Positions 1 through 9,954 of a stretch of DNA of 64,000 nt are shown in pieces. This stretch comes from Vitellaria paradoxa (Eukaryota; Streptophyta; Magnoliopsida; Ericales; Sapotaceae). Positions within the stretch are counted from its first letter, which is position 1. Every line of letters starts with the position of its first letter. The position numbers and the translations under genes were made by a program. The stretch is from NCBI GenBank assembly GCA_019916065.1, contig CM034236.1:24438358-24502357 (forward strand). Reading direction: 5' to 3'. The notes beneath the pieces are model-generated. The model saw nothing but the letters and a program-made list of their open reading frames with translations. It ran no database searches and had not been told where the DNA came from.

Positions 1-1428
1 TGCACAAAAAATTCTCTCAAGTCTTGACTTCAATCCTCACAGGGCATACTCTCTTTAATAAAATGAGAATTGGGTGAGACACTCTTGGAAGATTCTTTCA
101 TAAGAGTAAGTGTAAAGCCAATTCTAGTAAGAACCTTCCTTAAGTCAAAAACGATAAAATTCAATGAATATTGGACTTGGTGTAGCTCTATGAAAGGAAT
201 AATCCATAGCAATGAAAATCTTGAACTATTTCACATTGAGAACTTCAAATTCAACTCACTTGACACCTTAGATCCATTAGGTCTTTATTGGGTTGTAATG
301 GGGCTAAGGGGTTAAATGTGGGACCAAGGAAGGGAGGGGATATTTCAAAATGTGCCTTAGTTGTGTAATTTGATCCCTCTCTTCTCAATCATACTCCATT
401 CTTTGTTCCTTTTCCTTCACCCTTTTTGAATTCCCAAGATGTCAATTCTCTTCAAACTCTTTTTTTTTCTTTCATATTTTTTTTTCTCTTTTTTTTAATT
501 TTTTTTATTTAGAAATTGAAAAACACATCCTTGTATCACTCTTCTTTTCCTTTTCTTTCCTTTTTATCAACCTCTATTTCCTCAAAACTACCACTACCCT
601 TGGCTCATTCTACCTCTCTTAAGCTTATATACTACTAAGGCACTTAGGTAGGTTTAAAATTTTGTAAGGATTAGGGTATTGTTCAAGGCTCCAAAAGAAT
701 TATGCATTCATGCATTCATAGCTCAACTTGGCTCCTAAGGAAAATTAATTAAGAAAGAAAGGTCAATAAGGCTCAACAATGCAAGGATGGCCTACTTCAC
801 TTCCAAGGGTTCCATTGAGTTGACCAATCCATTCCAATGTTGATGGTTCAAGCTGATGAGTTTCTCATGCTTAAGGATTCAAAATAAGTAATTAGAGCTA
901 CTAAAAGAATATAGATGTGAAAAACATGTGAGATTAAGTTCAACCACTCAACAAAGGAAGCTAAAGGCTCAAATCTCACAAGGCTAGTCTCCACTTATTA
1001 GAGAATAAATATATGCAATTCTTGAGTCAAACTTATGTCCCAAGAGTTCATACTCACACAATTTCCTAATGCACAATTTAATTTCACACAACTTCAAAAG
1101 TGTTGAAACTATGAACTCCATGTTGACAATTAAGACTTAAAGGATAAATCACAAGCAATTCTCAAGAATGAGCATTAATCAACCATGTACATGCTTTGAA
1201 TCAAGTCAAGAACTAAAAAGAAACTTCATTTCATTTCACTTCCACTTAAAGTTTCACAAAAAGTTCATATTAGCCCTTTGATTACAAAAACATATCAGTA
1301 CTCATCTTCACAGGCTTACTACAAGTCAAAAAGTCCTACAATAAAGCAACAAAATTAACTAAAGTCAAAAAGTACTACAACTCCTAGCTTGGTGACAACA
1401 AAACAAAACAGCTCCTAAGATCTAAGAG
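1..1428 (-). other. 3' noncoding region of element P
   Basis: No credible coding frame is visible. The stretch contains T-rich runs at about 455-510 and is colinear with the noncoding part of element E at about 33280-34680: both share a patch with AAGTCAAAAACGAT followed by a run ending in ACTTGG, and T-rich blocks in the same relative place. In P orientation it lies downstream of the third ORF and should lead to a PPT and 3' LTR to the left of the window. Confidence 0.7.
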
Positions 1429-2872
1429 CCAAGAGGAGGGCCCTCGGATGGCACTGAAGAAGTCCCAGCAGTTGTAGAAGAAAGCAGTAGCTCCAGCTTA
1501 GCCTCAATGGCTGCAATCCTCTTCCCTTGGCTTTGGAGTTCTTGCTTGATAAAGTACTGGTCATTCTTAATCTCTCCAAGCTTGACCTTCACTTCATTCC
1601 CACTTCTCTAGCATCTTCTCCATAACTTCTTCAGTTGTGATCCCTTCTTTCTTCTTCTTATGACTTGCACTTCTTTCCCTAGATGAAGCAGTGATATGCC
1701 CCAATGGCTTGGCCACTTGCTCCCCTAGTTCAGTTGTGACCTTCCTCTTGTAGACAAATTTGGTGATGAATCCAGCAAATGGTAGCCCACTGACTCCTTT
1801 CTTTATCTTGGAAGCCTCAGCCATGTTTTCCCAGATAAGCTGCCCCAATTCCACCTTCAATCCCTTGTCAATTGCATACAAAAGTAAGCCCCTCTCATAA
1901 CTCAACTCAGAAGTGTTCATCACTGGATTGAGTTGTGAACATGCTAAGAAGTGTAATGAGTTGAACTTTGAGTTCAACCTATTCTTAGCAATCTTCTTCT
2001 TGTGGCCCCACTCAGCTTTGGGGTTTCTAGTTAACTACCTTAGCCAATGCATCCTTGTCAAGAGCTTCCTCAATTGAGAATGGGAATTGAGGTTGCTTTT
2101 CCTCCTTCAATCCAAAAAATTTCCTCACATCCTTAGGAGAGACTTCAATGTGAATTCCCCTCACTTTAGTCACAATACAATCTTTCCCTTCCTTCTTGAG
2201 GTCCAAGATGTTGGCATAGAATTCTTGGACAATGGGAACCACAGCTACTCCACTATATTGAGCCCATTTTTCCCATTTCCTTGCTTCAAAATTCTGTTTC
2301 AATTTAAATTCTTCTCCTTGAAAATGGCTCAGCTCCATCCCTCTCTCCACTATCACAGACCTCTTGCTCCAATACTTAGCAAACCCCTTTTGTGCTCGAG
2401 CACTTGAGAACTTGAAGTCATCATAAGGCTCACCCTCTTCTTCCTCATTCCCAGCTTCCTCATTTAACTCCTCAATCAAATTCCTAATGGTTTCAGTAGT
2501 AGCCTCTGATTGGGGTTCCAGGGGTGTCCTTGGTGTTTGCTCTGAAGTAGGGGTGAGATGGGATTGCAATTGTTCAATGGGTAGGTTGGATGTGGGCTGA
2601 GGTGTAGGTGTTGGATTGAGGTCCAGTTGATGGCTTGGTTAGTCAGTGGCAATGGCTGGGGTGAGTTCAGCTGGTGATGGTGCTACATTTTCAGCTAAAA
2701 TTGTTGGTTCAGTGGGTTGGGTTGGAACTGATACATTGATTTCAGGTTGGACAGAGGAAGGCTGGGTTTTGGCTTTCTTCCTGGTAGGGGTGAGCTTTTC
2801 TAGTTCAGCTCATTGAGAGCTAGCTCCTTTACCCCTCTTCTTCTTCTCATACACTTTCTTAGGTGAAATCAT
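1429..2872 (-). pseudogene. third ORF of element P (plant-retroelement ORF in the env position), broken
   Basis: Read on the minus strand from an ATG at 2872, the frame begins with a lysine-rich segment, passes through a proline/threonine/glutamate-rich linker, then a folded-looking domain (2027-2569) and a second conserved block (1594-1977) containing SGLPFAGFIT, and ends near 1429 with a probable coiled-coil tail. Element E carries a relative at 34703-35263 with AGLPFGGLIT at the matching place. Two stops interrupt the N-terminal part (about 2811 and 2640), and frame changes lie near 2015 and 1600. The position after integrase is that of env-like ORFs in Athila-type elements, but I see no signal peptide or membrane segment, so env function is not supported. 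It resembles what databases call a putative plant transposon protein domain; the molecular role is unknown. Confidence 0.7.
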
Positions 2873-3324
2873 TGTTAAACAACTAGAAAAAATTCAGAGT
2901 AAAGCTCACTGGCACCAGCTCAACTATCACTGCCACCCACAATTCCACCAGCACAAGAAACTCTTCAACAAAATAAACCAAACCACTAATTTTTACACCC
3001 AATCAATTTTTAATTTCACCCAAATATCTCCAAAAATTCACAGCTCAACAAATTTCCTACTTTCGATTTTTCTAATAGAAGATGAACAGTGTCCGAAATT
3101 CTACCTCGATGGACTCTGTGTTGCGTTGAGCTGATGCAGAGCTAAAATCCTTGATGCTTTTTGAGCTCAAATGAAGCTTGGATTTACAAATTAAGAGACC
3201 CCTTTCAATCGGAATCACAATCAGCCCACCAAAGCCTTCAAGCTGCTTGTCTCTGTTCGTACCAACGTTAGGACCCAAACAGTGAAATGAACAGTGAAAT
3301 GAGCCCTAATTTTTCTGAAGTGGT

Positions 3325-3334
3325 CTATTTATAG
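3325..3334 (-). promoter_or_regulatory. TATA box inside element P, upstream of the third ORF
   Basis: The minus strand reads CTATAAATAG. It lies about 450 bp upstream of the third-ORF ATG at 2872 and directly downstream of the palindrome array at 3354-3551. This is the same order seen in the LTRs of alpha and C. Inference: an internal promoter for a separate third-ORF transcript. Confidence 0.55.
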
Positions 3335-3353
3335 TCTGCCAGGACTGCCCGAT

Positions 3354-3552
3354 GGTTCGAACAAAGGTTCGAACCGTCCAATGGTTCGAACACTGGTTCG
3401 AACAAATAAACTTTTCTCAGATGGTTCGAACAAAGGTTCGAACAAAATAACCTGACTGACTTGGTTTGAACAAGGGTTCGAACAAACTGCTGGTTTGAAC
3501 ATTGGTTCGAACAAACTCCTCTTAATCTTTTGTTCAAACATGGGTTCGAACC
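3354..3552 (-). repeat. array of GGTTCGAAC boxes in element P
   Basis: Nine GGTTCGAAC and two GGTTTGAAC boxes start at 3354, 3366, 3383, 3395, 3423, 3435, 3463, 3475, 3492, 3504 and 3543, with a degenerate twelfth at about 3531. Spacers vary from about 3 to 30 bp, so this is an array of boxes and not a simple satellite. The core TTCGAA is self-complementary. The two TTTGAA forms look like C-to-T changes at CpG. Confidence 0.9.
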
Positions 3553-3837
3553 AATGTACATCAGAAATCCTATATCAGTTTAGCTCAGCTCAGAATCCTA
3601 CCTCTTCTTGCCTTAGCTCATAAGAACTGAATTGAATTGTCACCAAGACTAAGACTCTCTAAATCTATTATTTACCAAAAGAATTTAACTAAAAAGACTC
3701 AAATTCCTAAAATTAACCAAAAATTTTCAAAATTTGCTGATTTTCTGATTTTTTTTTTCAAACATTCATGCTCAAGTTATAACATGTTATGCAACATCAA
3801 TCCAACACAACAATTACAATCATAAATATGGTTACCT

Positions 3838-3872
3838 CCCCCCCCAACTTAAATTGAACATTGTCCCCAATG
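3838..3872 (-). promoter_or_regulatory. internal polypurine tract with upstream hairpin, element P
   Basis: The minus strand reads CATTG-GGGA-CAATG (3859-3872), then a short spacer, then TTTAAGTTGGGGGGGG (G run at 3838-3845). It lies about 330 bp beyond the integrase stop and is too far from the LTR to be the terminal PPT. Alpha has the same unit after gag. A second, weaker AAGTTGGGGGG lies at 4000-4010. Confidence 0.7.
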
Positions 3873-4175
3873 TGGAAATATGCAATCAAATCATCATGAA
3901 TATGGGAAGGAAGTTACCTTAGTCAATCTAATCCTTTGTAAAAATACCTGAATTGATGCACACAAATGATGTCACCTGAATTGAATCTCCTTCCTTGTTC
4001 CCCCCAACTTGGATGACACTGTCAAGCTAAATTCATCAAAGCTCACAAAGATTGTTAAGAGAGCAAATCAGGAAACCCAAATCATGAATGATAATTCAGT
4101 GAAATAAAAGAAAAAGAAATATAAACCTAAACACTACTCCTAATCTACTTTATTCATTGATTCAAAAACTTTCAA

Positions 4176-5465
4176 TCATTCAAATGGAGGTGGGTCCTCC
4201 AACTCCGAAGATTCCACTTCAGCCACAAAATTTTCAAGATATGGTTTCAACCGATGGCCATTCACTTGCAAAACTTGCCCATCCACAAGGTTTTCAATCT
4301 CAAATGCCCCAAATTCATTCATAGACTTGATAATGTAAGGTCCAACCCATCTTGACTTCAATTTTCCAGGAAAAAGGTGCAACCTAGAGTCATACAAAAG
4401 GACTTTCTGGCCTACATGCAATTCTTTTTGCAAAATTTTCAAATCATGCAACCTCTTCATGGTGATCTTGGAGGCCCTTGAGTTCTCATAAGCATCATGC
4501 CTAATTTCCTCTAATTCATTCAATTGCAACTTCCTTTGAATGCCTGACTCATCTATGTTCTCATTGAATTGTCTTATGGCCCAATATGCCTTGTGCTCCA
4601 TCTCCACAGGCAAGTGACAAGCCTTCCCGTAAACCAACCTATAGGGAGACATACCCAAAATGGTCTTATATGCTGTTCTATATGCCCATAATGCATCGGT
4701 TAACCTCAAAGACCAATCCTTCCTAGTTGGATTCACTGTTTTCTCAATTATCCTCTTTATCTCCCTATTGGCTAATTCAGCTTGACCACTAGTTTGGGGA
4801 TGATAGGCTGTTCCCACCTTGTGAACTACCACATATTTTTTCATTAACAAACCTACGGGTCTATTGCAAAAATGTGTCCCTCTATCACTAATCATTGCCC
4901 TTGGCATGCCAAATCGAGAAAACACATTTTCCTTTAAAAACTTGATCACTACCCGATGGTCATTTGTTCTAGTAGGAATGGCCTCTACCCACCTAGACAC
5001 GTAATCCACGGCCACCAAAATGTATTCATATCCAAAGGAATTCAAAAATGACCCCATAAAATCCATTCCCCAACAATCAAAGATATCCAAGACATAAATG
5101 GGGTGCAAAGGCATCATATTTCTCCTAGTTAGGCCTCCAAGCCTCTGACATCTATCACATGCAAGGCAAAATGCATGAACATCCTTAAACATGGTGGGCC
5201 AGTACAATCCACATTGTAAGATCTTGGCCACAGTCTTTTTGGCTGAAAAGTGTCCACCACATGCCAAGGTATGACAAAATTTCATCACACTCTGAAACTC
5301 ACTATCAGGAATACACCTCCTAATGACTTGGTCTGGACAGCACTTGAAAAGATAAGGCTCATCCTAGAAAAAGAATTTCACATTTCTAAAGAATTTCTTC
5401 CTATCCAGCAAAGTCCAATGAGAGGGTATCATGCCTGAAGCCAAGTAATTTGCTATGTCAGCATA
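4176..5465 (-). pseudogene. integrase of element P
   Basis: The open part (4176-5288) starts inside the HHCC zinc-binding domain (HTLACGGHF, then CLACDRC). The DDE core follows with Asp in MDFMGSF, Asp in ISDRGTHF and Glu in [10 protein letters not shown]. The C-terminal part has the GPY/F-type patch [10 protein letters not shown] and [11 protein letters not shown]; no chromodomain follows. The true coding region continues upstream through the RNase H-integrase linker to about 5465 but is cut by TAG codons at 5364-5366 and 5466-5468, each explained by one G-to-A change of a tryptophan codon. The core is well preserved, so inactivation is mainly by stops. Confidence 0.93.
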
Positions 5466-6743
5466 CTAAGGAATTTGAGAAGACTCAATGGTAGACACAA
5501 GAAGTAAATCCTCATCTGGAAAGGTCTCATTAATGGGAGGGTCATAAGCTATCAAGTCCTGTTGAGGAAGTCTAGAAAGATGATCTGCTACCACATTTTC
5601 TACCCCCCGTTTATCCTTAATCTCTAAATCAAACTCTTGAAGCAATAGAATCCATCTAATCAGCCGAGGCTTGGAGTCTTGTTTGGTGAGGAGGTATTTA
5701 AGGGCAGCATAATCTGTGTAAACTATGACATGTGAGCCAATCAAATAAGACCTAAACTTATCTAGTGCATATACTACTACCAATAACTCCTTTTCAGTTG
5801 TGGTGTAATTCTTTTGGGTGTCACTAAGGGACTTGCTGGCATAGTATAATACATAAGGTCTTTTATCTTTCCTTTGGCCCAAGACTGCACCTATGGCACA
5901 ATCGCTGGCATCACACATCAATTCAAAAGGCAAAGTCCAGTCAGGTGTCTGAATGATAGGAGCTGAGGTGAGTAGCCCCTTCAATTTCTCAAATGCAACC
6001 TGACACTCAAGGGTCCAATCAAAAGGTGCATCATGAACTAGAAGGTTACACAATGGTCGGGCTATAGCACTAAAAGATGCAATGAACCTCCTATAGAACC
6101 CTGCATGGCCGAGAAATGATCTCACATCTTTCACACACCTAGGGATTGGAAGCTTTTGAATGATTTCTACCTTAGCCTTATCTACTTCAATACCCTTAGA
6201 AGAAACAACATGGCCTAGGACAATACCTTGTGTCACCATGAAGTGACATTTCTCCCAATTCAACACTAGATTTTTCTCTTCACACCTTATTAACACTTTT
6301 TCTAGATTCCTCAAACATACCTCAAAATCACTCCCATACACAGTGAAATCATCCATGAATACCTCAAGAAACTTCTCCACAAAATCACTAAAAATACTCA
6401 TCATGCACCTTTGAAATGTGGCCGGCGCATTACACAAACCAAAAGGCATGCGCCGGTAAGCAAATGTACCAAAAGGACATATGAATGTTGTCTTTTCTTG
6501 ATCCTCAAGGGCTATCTCGATTTGGTTATATCCAGAATATCCATCGAGAAAGCAATAAAATGGTTGTCCAGCTACCCTCTCTAAGACCTGATCAATAAAG
6601 GGTAAGGGGAAGTGGTCTTTCCTAGTCACGGCATTTAACTTCCTATAGTCAATGCACATGCGCCACCCTAGTTTGAATCCTAGTGGGCACAAGTTCATTG
6701 CTCTCATTCTTAACAACCGTAACTCCAGACTTCTTTGGAACAA
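5466..6743 (-). pseudogene. reverse transcriptase (palm/thumb) and RNase H of element P
   Basis: The minus frame holds RT from [11 protein letters not shown] onward, with [30 protein letters not shown] and the catalytic motif FMDDFTVYG (the YxDD position as FMDD). The connection has [12 protein letters not shown], and RNase H begins at [15 protein letters not shown] with [16 protein letters not shown] and [12 protein letters not shown]. This is the Ty3/gypsy order. The first roughly 30 codons of the open frame are out of the true frame: the RT N-terminus is in the overlapping frame that ends at 6649, giving a frameshift at about 6660-6680. The frame ends at the TAG at 5466. Confidence 0.93.
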
Positions 6744-7371
6744 CCTGGGTAGGACTCACCCATTGAGAATCAGAAATCGGATATATGATCCCAGCATCTA
6801 GGAGCTTAAGGACTTCTCCTTTAACTACCTCCTTCATGTTAGGATTCAACCTCCTTTGAGGTTGTCTCACTGGTTTAGCTCCCTCCTCTAGATCAATGGA
6901 GTGTGTGCAAATGAGTGGGCTAATCCCATGAAGGTCTACTATTGTCCAACCTAGTGCCTTCTTGTGTCTTTTCAACATCTCTACTAGCTTCTCTTCTTGG
7001 TCCTTAGTAAGCTGAGAAGATATGACCACTGGGTATGAGTCTTCCTCTCCTAAAAATGAATATTTAAGCTCACTAGGAAGAGGTTTCCTATCAGGCTTGG
7101 GTGGCTTGACAATGGAGGATCCAGGGTTGACCATGGTTGGGGCAAGGTTTTCTATAGATTGGTCAGACTGCTCTATAGACATGATGGGTGCACTATCTAA
7201 CCAATTCAACACCTCCAAGACATCTTCATCATCAACCTCATCCCTATAATCTTTTCCATCTCCTAATGTCAATGCCTTCTCCAAAGGATCACCAACAAAC
7301 TCCCTCTCAACATATTCCTCCGTAACTGTCTGAATCAAGTCCACCTCTCTTATATCCTCCTCTTCTTCCAT
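6649..7371 (-). pseudogene. protease-RT linker and RT fingers of element P
   Basis: An acidic linker (MEEEEDIREVDLI and onward) leads to a gypsy RT N-terminus, LPSELKYSFLGE, then KALGWTIVDLHGISPLIC, then [20 protein letters not shown]. The true RT frame then moves to the frame of 5466-6743. Upstream it is separated from the protease frame by one in-frame TAA (7375-7377), which a single C-to-T change of a glutamine codon would explain. Gag-pol was therefore probably one long frame here before decay. Confidence 0.88.
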
Positions 7372-7374
7372 GGG

Positions 7375-8004
7375 TTACTTAGCAACTCTAAAAATGTTCA
7401 TCTCAGCTGTCAAATTCCCAAAGGAGATTTTCATAAGACCATTCCTACAATTGATGACTGCATTAGTTGTTGCTAGGAAAGGTCTTCCTAAAATGACAGG
7501 AATGGGTGGAATGGAACCTTGAGGGGTGGGTTGAGTGTCTAAAACAATGAAGTCCACAGGATAGCAAAACTTATCAACCTGAATGAGCACATCCTCCAAA
7601 ATGCCCCTAGGAATCTTAACCGACCTATCAGCTAATTGCAAGGTCACTCTAGTCGGCTTAAGTTCCCCTAAACCCAACTGTTGATAAACTGTGTAAGGGA
7701 GAAGGTTGACACTAGCTCCTAAGTCTAGTAGGGCTTGTTTCACCTTGTGCTCACCTATGACACATGCTATGGTAGGACACCCTAGGTCATTGTACTTTGG
7801 TGGGGTCTTATATTGAAGAATGGCACTAACTTGTTCTGCTATGAAAGCCTTTTCCTTGACACTCACTCTCCTCTTAACAGTACAAAGGTCTTTTAAGAAC
7901 TTGGAGTAAGATGGAACTTGTTTGATCGCATCTAATAAGGGTAAGTTGATCCTTACTTGCTTGAAAACCTCAAAAATTTCAGAGTTTAACAACTCTTTCT
8001 TTGA
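7375..8004 (-). pseudogene. aspartic protease region of element P
   Basis: The active-site motif is LLDLGASVNLLPY (DLG in place of DTG/DSG, usual in this gypsy group). It is preceded by the conserved FLKDLCTVKRR and KTPPKYNDLGCPTIAC and followed by LQLADRSVKIPRG and the second protease signature VILGRPFLATTNAVINCRNG. The open frame extends to 8055, but codons above about 8005 translate the junction with the alpha-derived sequence and are not native. The gag that should precede this is found inverted at 10223-12009. Confidence 0.9.
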
Positions 8005-8465
8005 CTTTCTATGAGTGGAATCCTGTGAGCTTTTGAAGTCAAAACTTAGTTCCATTTATGCTCTTGAGACCTTGTTGAATGAATGAAACAATTTTGCACA
8101 CATGCTTCTTCTACTTTAATAGTCCAAGCATTATGCTTAGCACTTGGAAATTACACATGATATTTGGGTTTTGTGACTTGTTGAGCTTGAACTTAATTCA
8201 TCTTTGATCTTGATCACTTTTTGACACCTGAGACCATGCCATAGAATTTTGTGGGTAGATTCACTGCAAACTCTCACGAGACCTTACTCGTCCACTAGGG
8301 GGAACCTAGGGGTTTAAAGGGCTTGCTACACATAGCTAAGTGTAGCCGTGTTTCCAACGAAAAGAGAAATAGGATAGTAGTTGCATCTCATTTTAATAAA
8401 GAACATCATGCATTTCATTTTAATAAAAGCATTGCTAGGGACTAGCAATGTTCAAGTTGGGGGTG
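8005..8465 (+). mobile_element. 3' internal segment of an alpha element, inside the inverted block
   Basis: Nearly identical to 62220-62683 of alpha2, from CTTTCTATGAGTGG through the PPT. It carries no gene. Together with 12010-17279 it makes up the internal part of alpha1, apart from about 14 bp (62206-62219 in alpha2) that is absent from both sides. Confidence 0.85.
8431..8465 (+). promoter_or_regulatory. PPT with upstream hairpin, alpha1 3' end
   Basis: Stem ATTGCTAG (8431-8438), loop GGA, stem CTAGCAAT (8442-8449), then CAAGTTGGGGGTG ending at the LTR start TGATTACAC at 8466. Alpha2 has six G in place of five. Confidence 0.8.
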
Positions 8466-8719
8466 TGATTACACTTGAAAAGTGTAATTACAAACTCCCT
8501 AACTCAACACTTATTCATGCATTTAAATAATTAAAGTTGAAGTTTTAGTGTTATAGTTTTATTTGTAGGAAAAAGGGCAAGGATGTCGAAGTTTATAGCT
8601 ATGGAGAGGGCCAAGAAGACGAAGAAAAAGTCATGTTTCGAACCTCATCTTCGATGGAAAAGACTAGCCCAAAGACCCAACCAAGAGAATGAAAGAGAGC
8701 AATGAAGGAAAAGCTGGAC

Positions 8720-8806
8720 GGTCCCGACCCCCTCTCCAGACGGTCGGGACCACAGAAAGTTAAAAACTTCAGACGGTCCCGACCCCCTCTCCAGACGGTC
8801 GGGACC
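8720..8806 (+). repeat. GGTCCCGACC / GGTCGGGACC palindrome pairs in LTR
   Basis: Two inverted-repeat pairs: 8720-8729 with 8742-8751, and 8775-8784 with 8797-8806, each with 10-bp arms and a 12-bp spacer. They lie 60-150 bp upstream of the TATA box at 8862. The same array is at 57114-57200 and 62958-63044; the 15760-17279 LTR holds a shorter form. Confidence 0.9.
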
Positions 8807-8861
8807 ATCCGTGATTTACAATTGCCGCGTGAAAGCTCCTCTTCTAGGGTTTTGTGGCATC

Positions 8862-8870
8862 TATATAAAG
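8862..8870 (+). promoter_or_regulatory. LTR TATA box
   Basis: TATATAAAG, about 400 bp into the LTR, preceded by a GGGTTTTGTGG stretch. Counterparts lie at 57256-57264 in alpha2 and at about 16873-16881 (minus strand) in alpha1. Confidence 0.75.
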
Positions 8871-9265
8871 ACCCATTGCACGGCCAAGAGGGAAAGAAGC
8901 ACCTTTTAATTTCGCACCTTCAATTAAGTATTAGAATAGAATTTTGAGAGTTTTTAGATTAGGTTTTAAGCTTGCATGCGTGGATTCATGATTTTTGTTG
9001 GAGCTTTTCATCGTCATCTTTGTAGTGATTCTTCACTTCATCTTTTACATTCGCTTTACGTTGTAAGTTGCACTTTAATCTACTTCGTTTTATTTCGTTT
9101 TGTTTCGTAATATCATGTTTTTCTTGTTTCAATTCTCTTTCCGTATGATTGAATGCTATTTGATTGTTTTTAAGATGCTTAAAGTAGTTTTAGCCTAAAA
9201 CCCTAATCTTGATTCAACGAATCAAGAAAGGGTAGTTCACGAAAAGCCTTGGGGTGTTCGTAGTC

Positions 9266-9341
9266 CCTTCGCGTAGGTTACGAAACCTTTCGCGTAGGTT
9301 ACGAAACCCTTCGCGTAGGTTGCGAAACCTTTCGCGAAGGG
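9266..9341 (+). repeat. 21-bp tandem repeat in LTR
   Basis: Units at 9266, 9287 and 9308 read CYTTCGCGTAGGTTRCGAAAC, followed by a partial unit ending GCGAAGGG at 9341. First and last units give inverted ends (CCCTTCGCG versus CGCGAAGGG). Also at 57659-57734, in the 62684 LTR and inverted at about 16408-16484. Confidence 0.85.
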
Positions 9342-9877
9342 ATTTACCTTTTACAAATCTATTTTTTTTCTATTTCGAAAACATTCGAATACGAAAATCC
9401 TTAACCAAATCCGTGTGAGATCACTGGTATGGATTTTCGTAACCAATCTTCAAATACTTTCGAATAGTCTTAAAAATTAGATTTTTATTAATTTTTGGAG
9501 TTTAATTGAAAAACCCTAGGAAACAAAGATCTTTAACCATATCCGCTTGAGATCACTGGTACTGACCTTTGATTATAACATTTTTAAAACTTTTCAAATT
9601 AAACCCCGTTCTTCAAACAAACACACCCCAAGGCAAAGTAGTGAAATACCCGGACTTGAAAGTTGGATCAAGAACCTTTTTAGTATTGTGCTTGTTATTT
9701 AATTTAATTTATGAGTTGGTTTTCTTAAATTTGTTTCTAAAAACATTTTATCCAAACAACCATTTCTAAAACCAAATTGAATCTCTATCATTCATTGTGG
9801 GGTTGAAATTTTGTCTGAAACCTTTTCCAAGAATTGTTTGTTCACTAATTTTTACTAAGGCTCTCTGTGGACACGAT

Positions 9878-9891
9878 CCGGTTCTCACCGG
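9878..9891 (+). promoter_or_regulatory. U5 hairpin, P-type leader
   Basis: CCGGT-TCTC-ACCGG, 66 bp before the LTR end, after CTCTGTGGACACGAT. It is the positional equivalent of the alpha hairpin CTCGGT-ACTC-ACCGAG. Confidence 0.6.
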
Positions 9892-9954
9892 TAATTGTGC
9901 TTCAATAGACACCCTGCACTTGGGGTCGAGCCAATATTCATACATTGGAATCGA

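Larger units (their letters stand above)
1..8004 (-). mobile_element. Ty3/gypsy element P: pol, third ORF and 3' noncoding part
   Basis: On the minus strand the order is protease, reverse transcriptase, RNase H, integrase, internal promoter-like unit, third ORF, then noncoding DNA running off the window start, so the 3' LTR lies outside. Integrase after RNase H defines Ty3/gypsy. The DLG protease active site, the tRNA-Asp PBS in the matching head segment and the extra ORF after integrase resemble the Athila/Tat group; I see no chromodomain. The gag half is on the opposite strand at 10223-12009, apparently because 8005-12009 is inverted. Frames carry several stops and frameshifts, so this is a dead copy. 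Confidence 0.9.

Noticed and set aside
1429..2872. Third ORF of P as a retroviral-type envelope gene
   Set aside because: The position fits env-like ORFs, but no signal peptide, membrane span or cleavage site is visible; kept as an ORF of unknown role.
3354..3552. tRNA genes or a Pol III promoter, since GGTTCGAAC matches the B-box core
   Set aside because: No A box, cloverleaf or terminator at tRNA spacing around any copy; a TATA box and ORF layout fits better.
3354..3552. CRISPR-like array
   Set aside because: Boxes are 9 bp, spacers are irregular and short, and the setting is a plant retroelement.
3325..3561. Two overlapping frames with repeated CSN and FEP units
   Set aside because: They translate the GGTTCGAAC array; the periodicity comes from the DNA boxes.
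8599..8808. Recurring 69-codon minus-strand frame (also 56993-57202 and 62837-63046) with WRGGRDR and GPDRLERG repeats
   Set aside because: It is the translation of the LTR palindrome pairs. It recurs because the LTR recurs; no start context, no family and no conservation of frame beyond DNA identity.
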